DNA of 5,275 bases from the NCBI GenBank assembly GCA_947258895.1, contig CAMYKE010000396.1, positions 1 through 5,275 of the forward strand, given 5' to 3'. The notes under the pieces were generated by a model. That model saw nothing but the letters and a program-made list of their open reading frames with translations, was not told where the DNA came from and did no database searches. A program made the translations under genes and the position numbers. Of the stretch, positions 5,158-5,275 are shown one piece after another. This DNA comes from an uncultured Pseudomonadales bacterium (GTDB taxonomy: Bacteria > Pseudomonadota > Gammaproteobacteria > Pseudomonadales > IMCC2047). Position 1 is the stretch's first letter. Every line of letters starts with the position of its first letter.

Positions 5158-5191
5158 GACAAGCGCCCGATTAAGTCATTGCCTATTGGCC

Positions 5192-5221
5192 TTGTAAGCA
5201 ATAACTGTCAGGAATTATTAC
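5192..5221 (+). promoter_or_regulatory. Candidate promoter for a gene beyond the right edge
   Basis: TTGTAA (5192-5197) and TATTAC (5216-5221) are 18 bp apart, each matching four of six consensus bases. A perfect -35 TTGACA also occurs at 5156-5161, but it has no good -10 at the right distance. The -10 lies inside a 21-bp dyad (5209-5229), which would suit repression. Confidence 0.25.
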
Positions 5222-5229
5222 AACTCCTG
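5209..5229. repeat. 21-bp imperfect dyad, possible operator
   Basis: CAGGA (5209-5213) and TCCTG (5225-5229) are perfect inverted arms. Inside them TT/AA and one further pair also match, so 8 of 10 positions are symmetric about base 5219. It overlaps the -10 of the candidate promoter at 5192-5221. Confidence 0.35.
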
Positions 5230-5275
5230 CTTGGATCAGAACTCGGAAAGTGGTAACCCATTGTTAGTTAATCTA

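Noticed and set aside
1..5275. CRISPR array, tRNA, rRNA or insertion sequence
   Set aside because: No regularly spaced repeats, cloverleaf-like segments, rRNA-like stretches, or transposase with terminal repeats could be seen on either strand.

Overview
This window looks like chromosomal DNA of a gammaproteobacterium with moderately high GC. The basis is a DUF4124 periplasmic protein, a TviB-type nucleotide-sugar dehydrogenase and a sugar transferase of the type that accompanies XrtA/PEP-CTERM (exosortase) polysaccharide loci. I infer the organism from protein families only; there is no rRNA or tRNA, and no mobile element that I can support.

Layout. Positions 1-48 may hold the last codons of a gene entering from the left, followed by non-coding DNA with a perfect 17-bp palindrome. 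A secreted DUF4124 protein is encoded at 368-832 (+). A gene-poor stretch follows, then a 74-residue acidic orphan at 1244-1468 (-) with a strong ribosome binding site. The centre is a divergent pair of polysaccharide genes: a TviB-like UDP-N-acetylglucosamine 6-dehydrogenase (1672-2845, -) and a polyisoprenyl-phosphate sugar-1-phosphate transferase (3175-4474, +), separated by a 329-bp control region. To the right is a small HAD-fold protein (4661-5119, +) with a rho-independent terminator. The right edge carries promoter- and operator-like sequence for a gene outside the window.

The main observation is that both polysaccharide genes are broken in the same way. In the dehydrogenase the first 21 codons, including the GLGYVG dinucleotide-binding loop, are readable in one frame. 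Then about 34 codons are absent and the rest continues in another frame. In the transferase about 35 codons, including the KFRSM region of the catalytic domain, are absent and the last third continues in another frame. Both gaps are about 104 bp by comparison with remembered homologues, and both leave the same frame residue (length = 2 modulo 3). Either the locus has been inactivated twice by similar deletions, or the assembly is wrong at two places.

If intact, the two genes would act in one pathway. The dehydrogenase would supply a UDP-N-acetylhexosaminuronic acid, and the transferase would start repeat-unit synthesis by loading a sugar phosphate onto undecaprenyl phosphate. I see no wholly new system here. 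The rest of interest is small regulatory architecture: palindromes, phased repeats and a leader hairpin.
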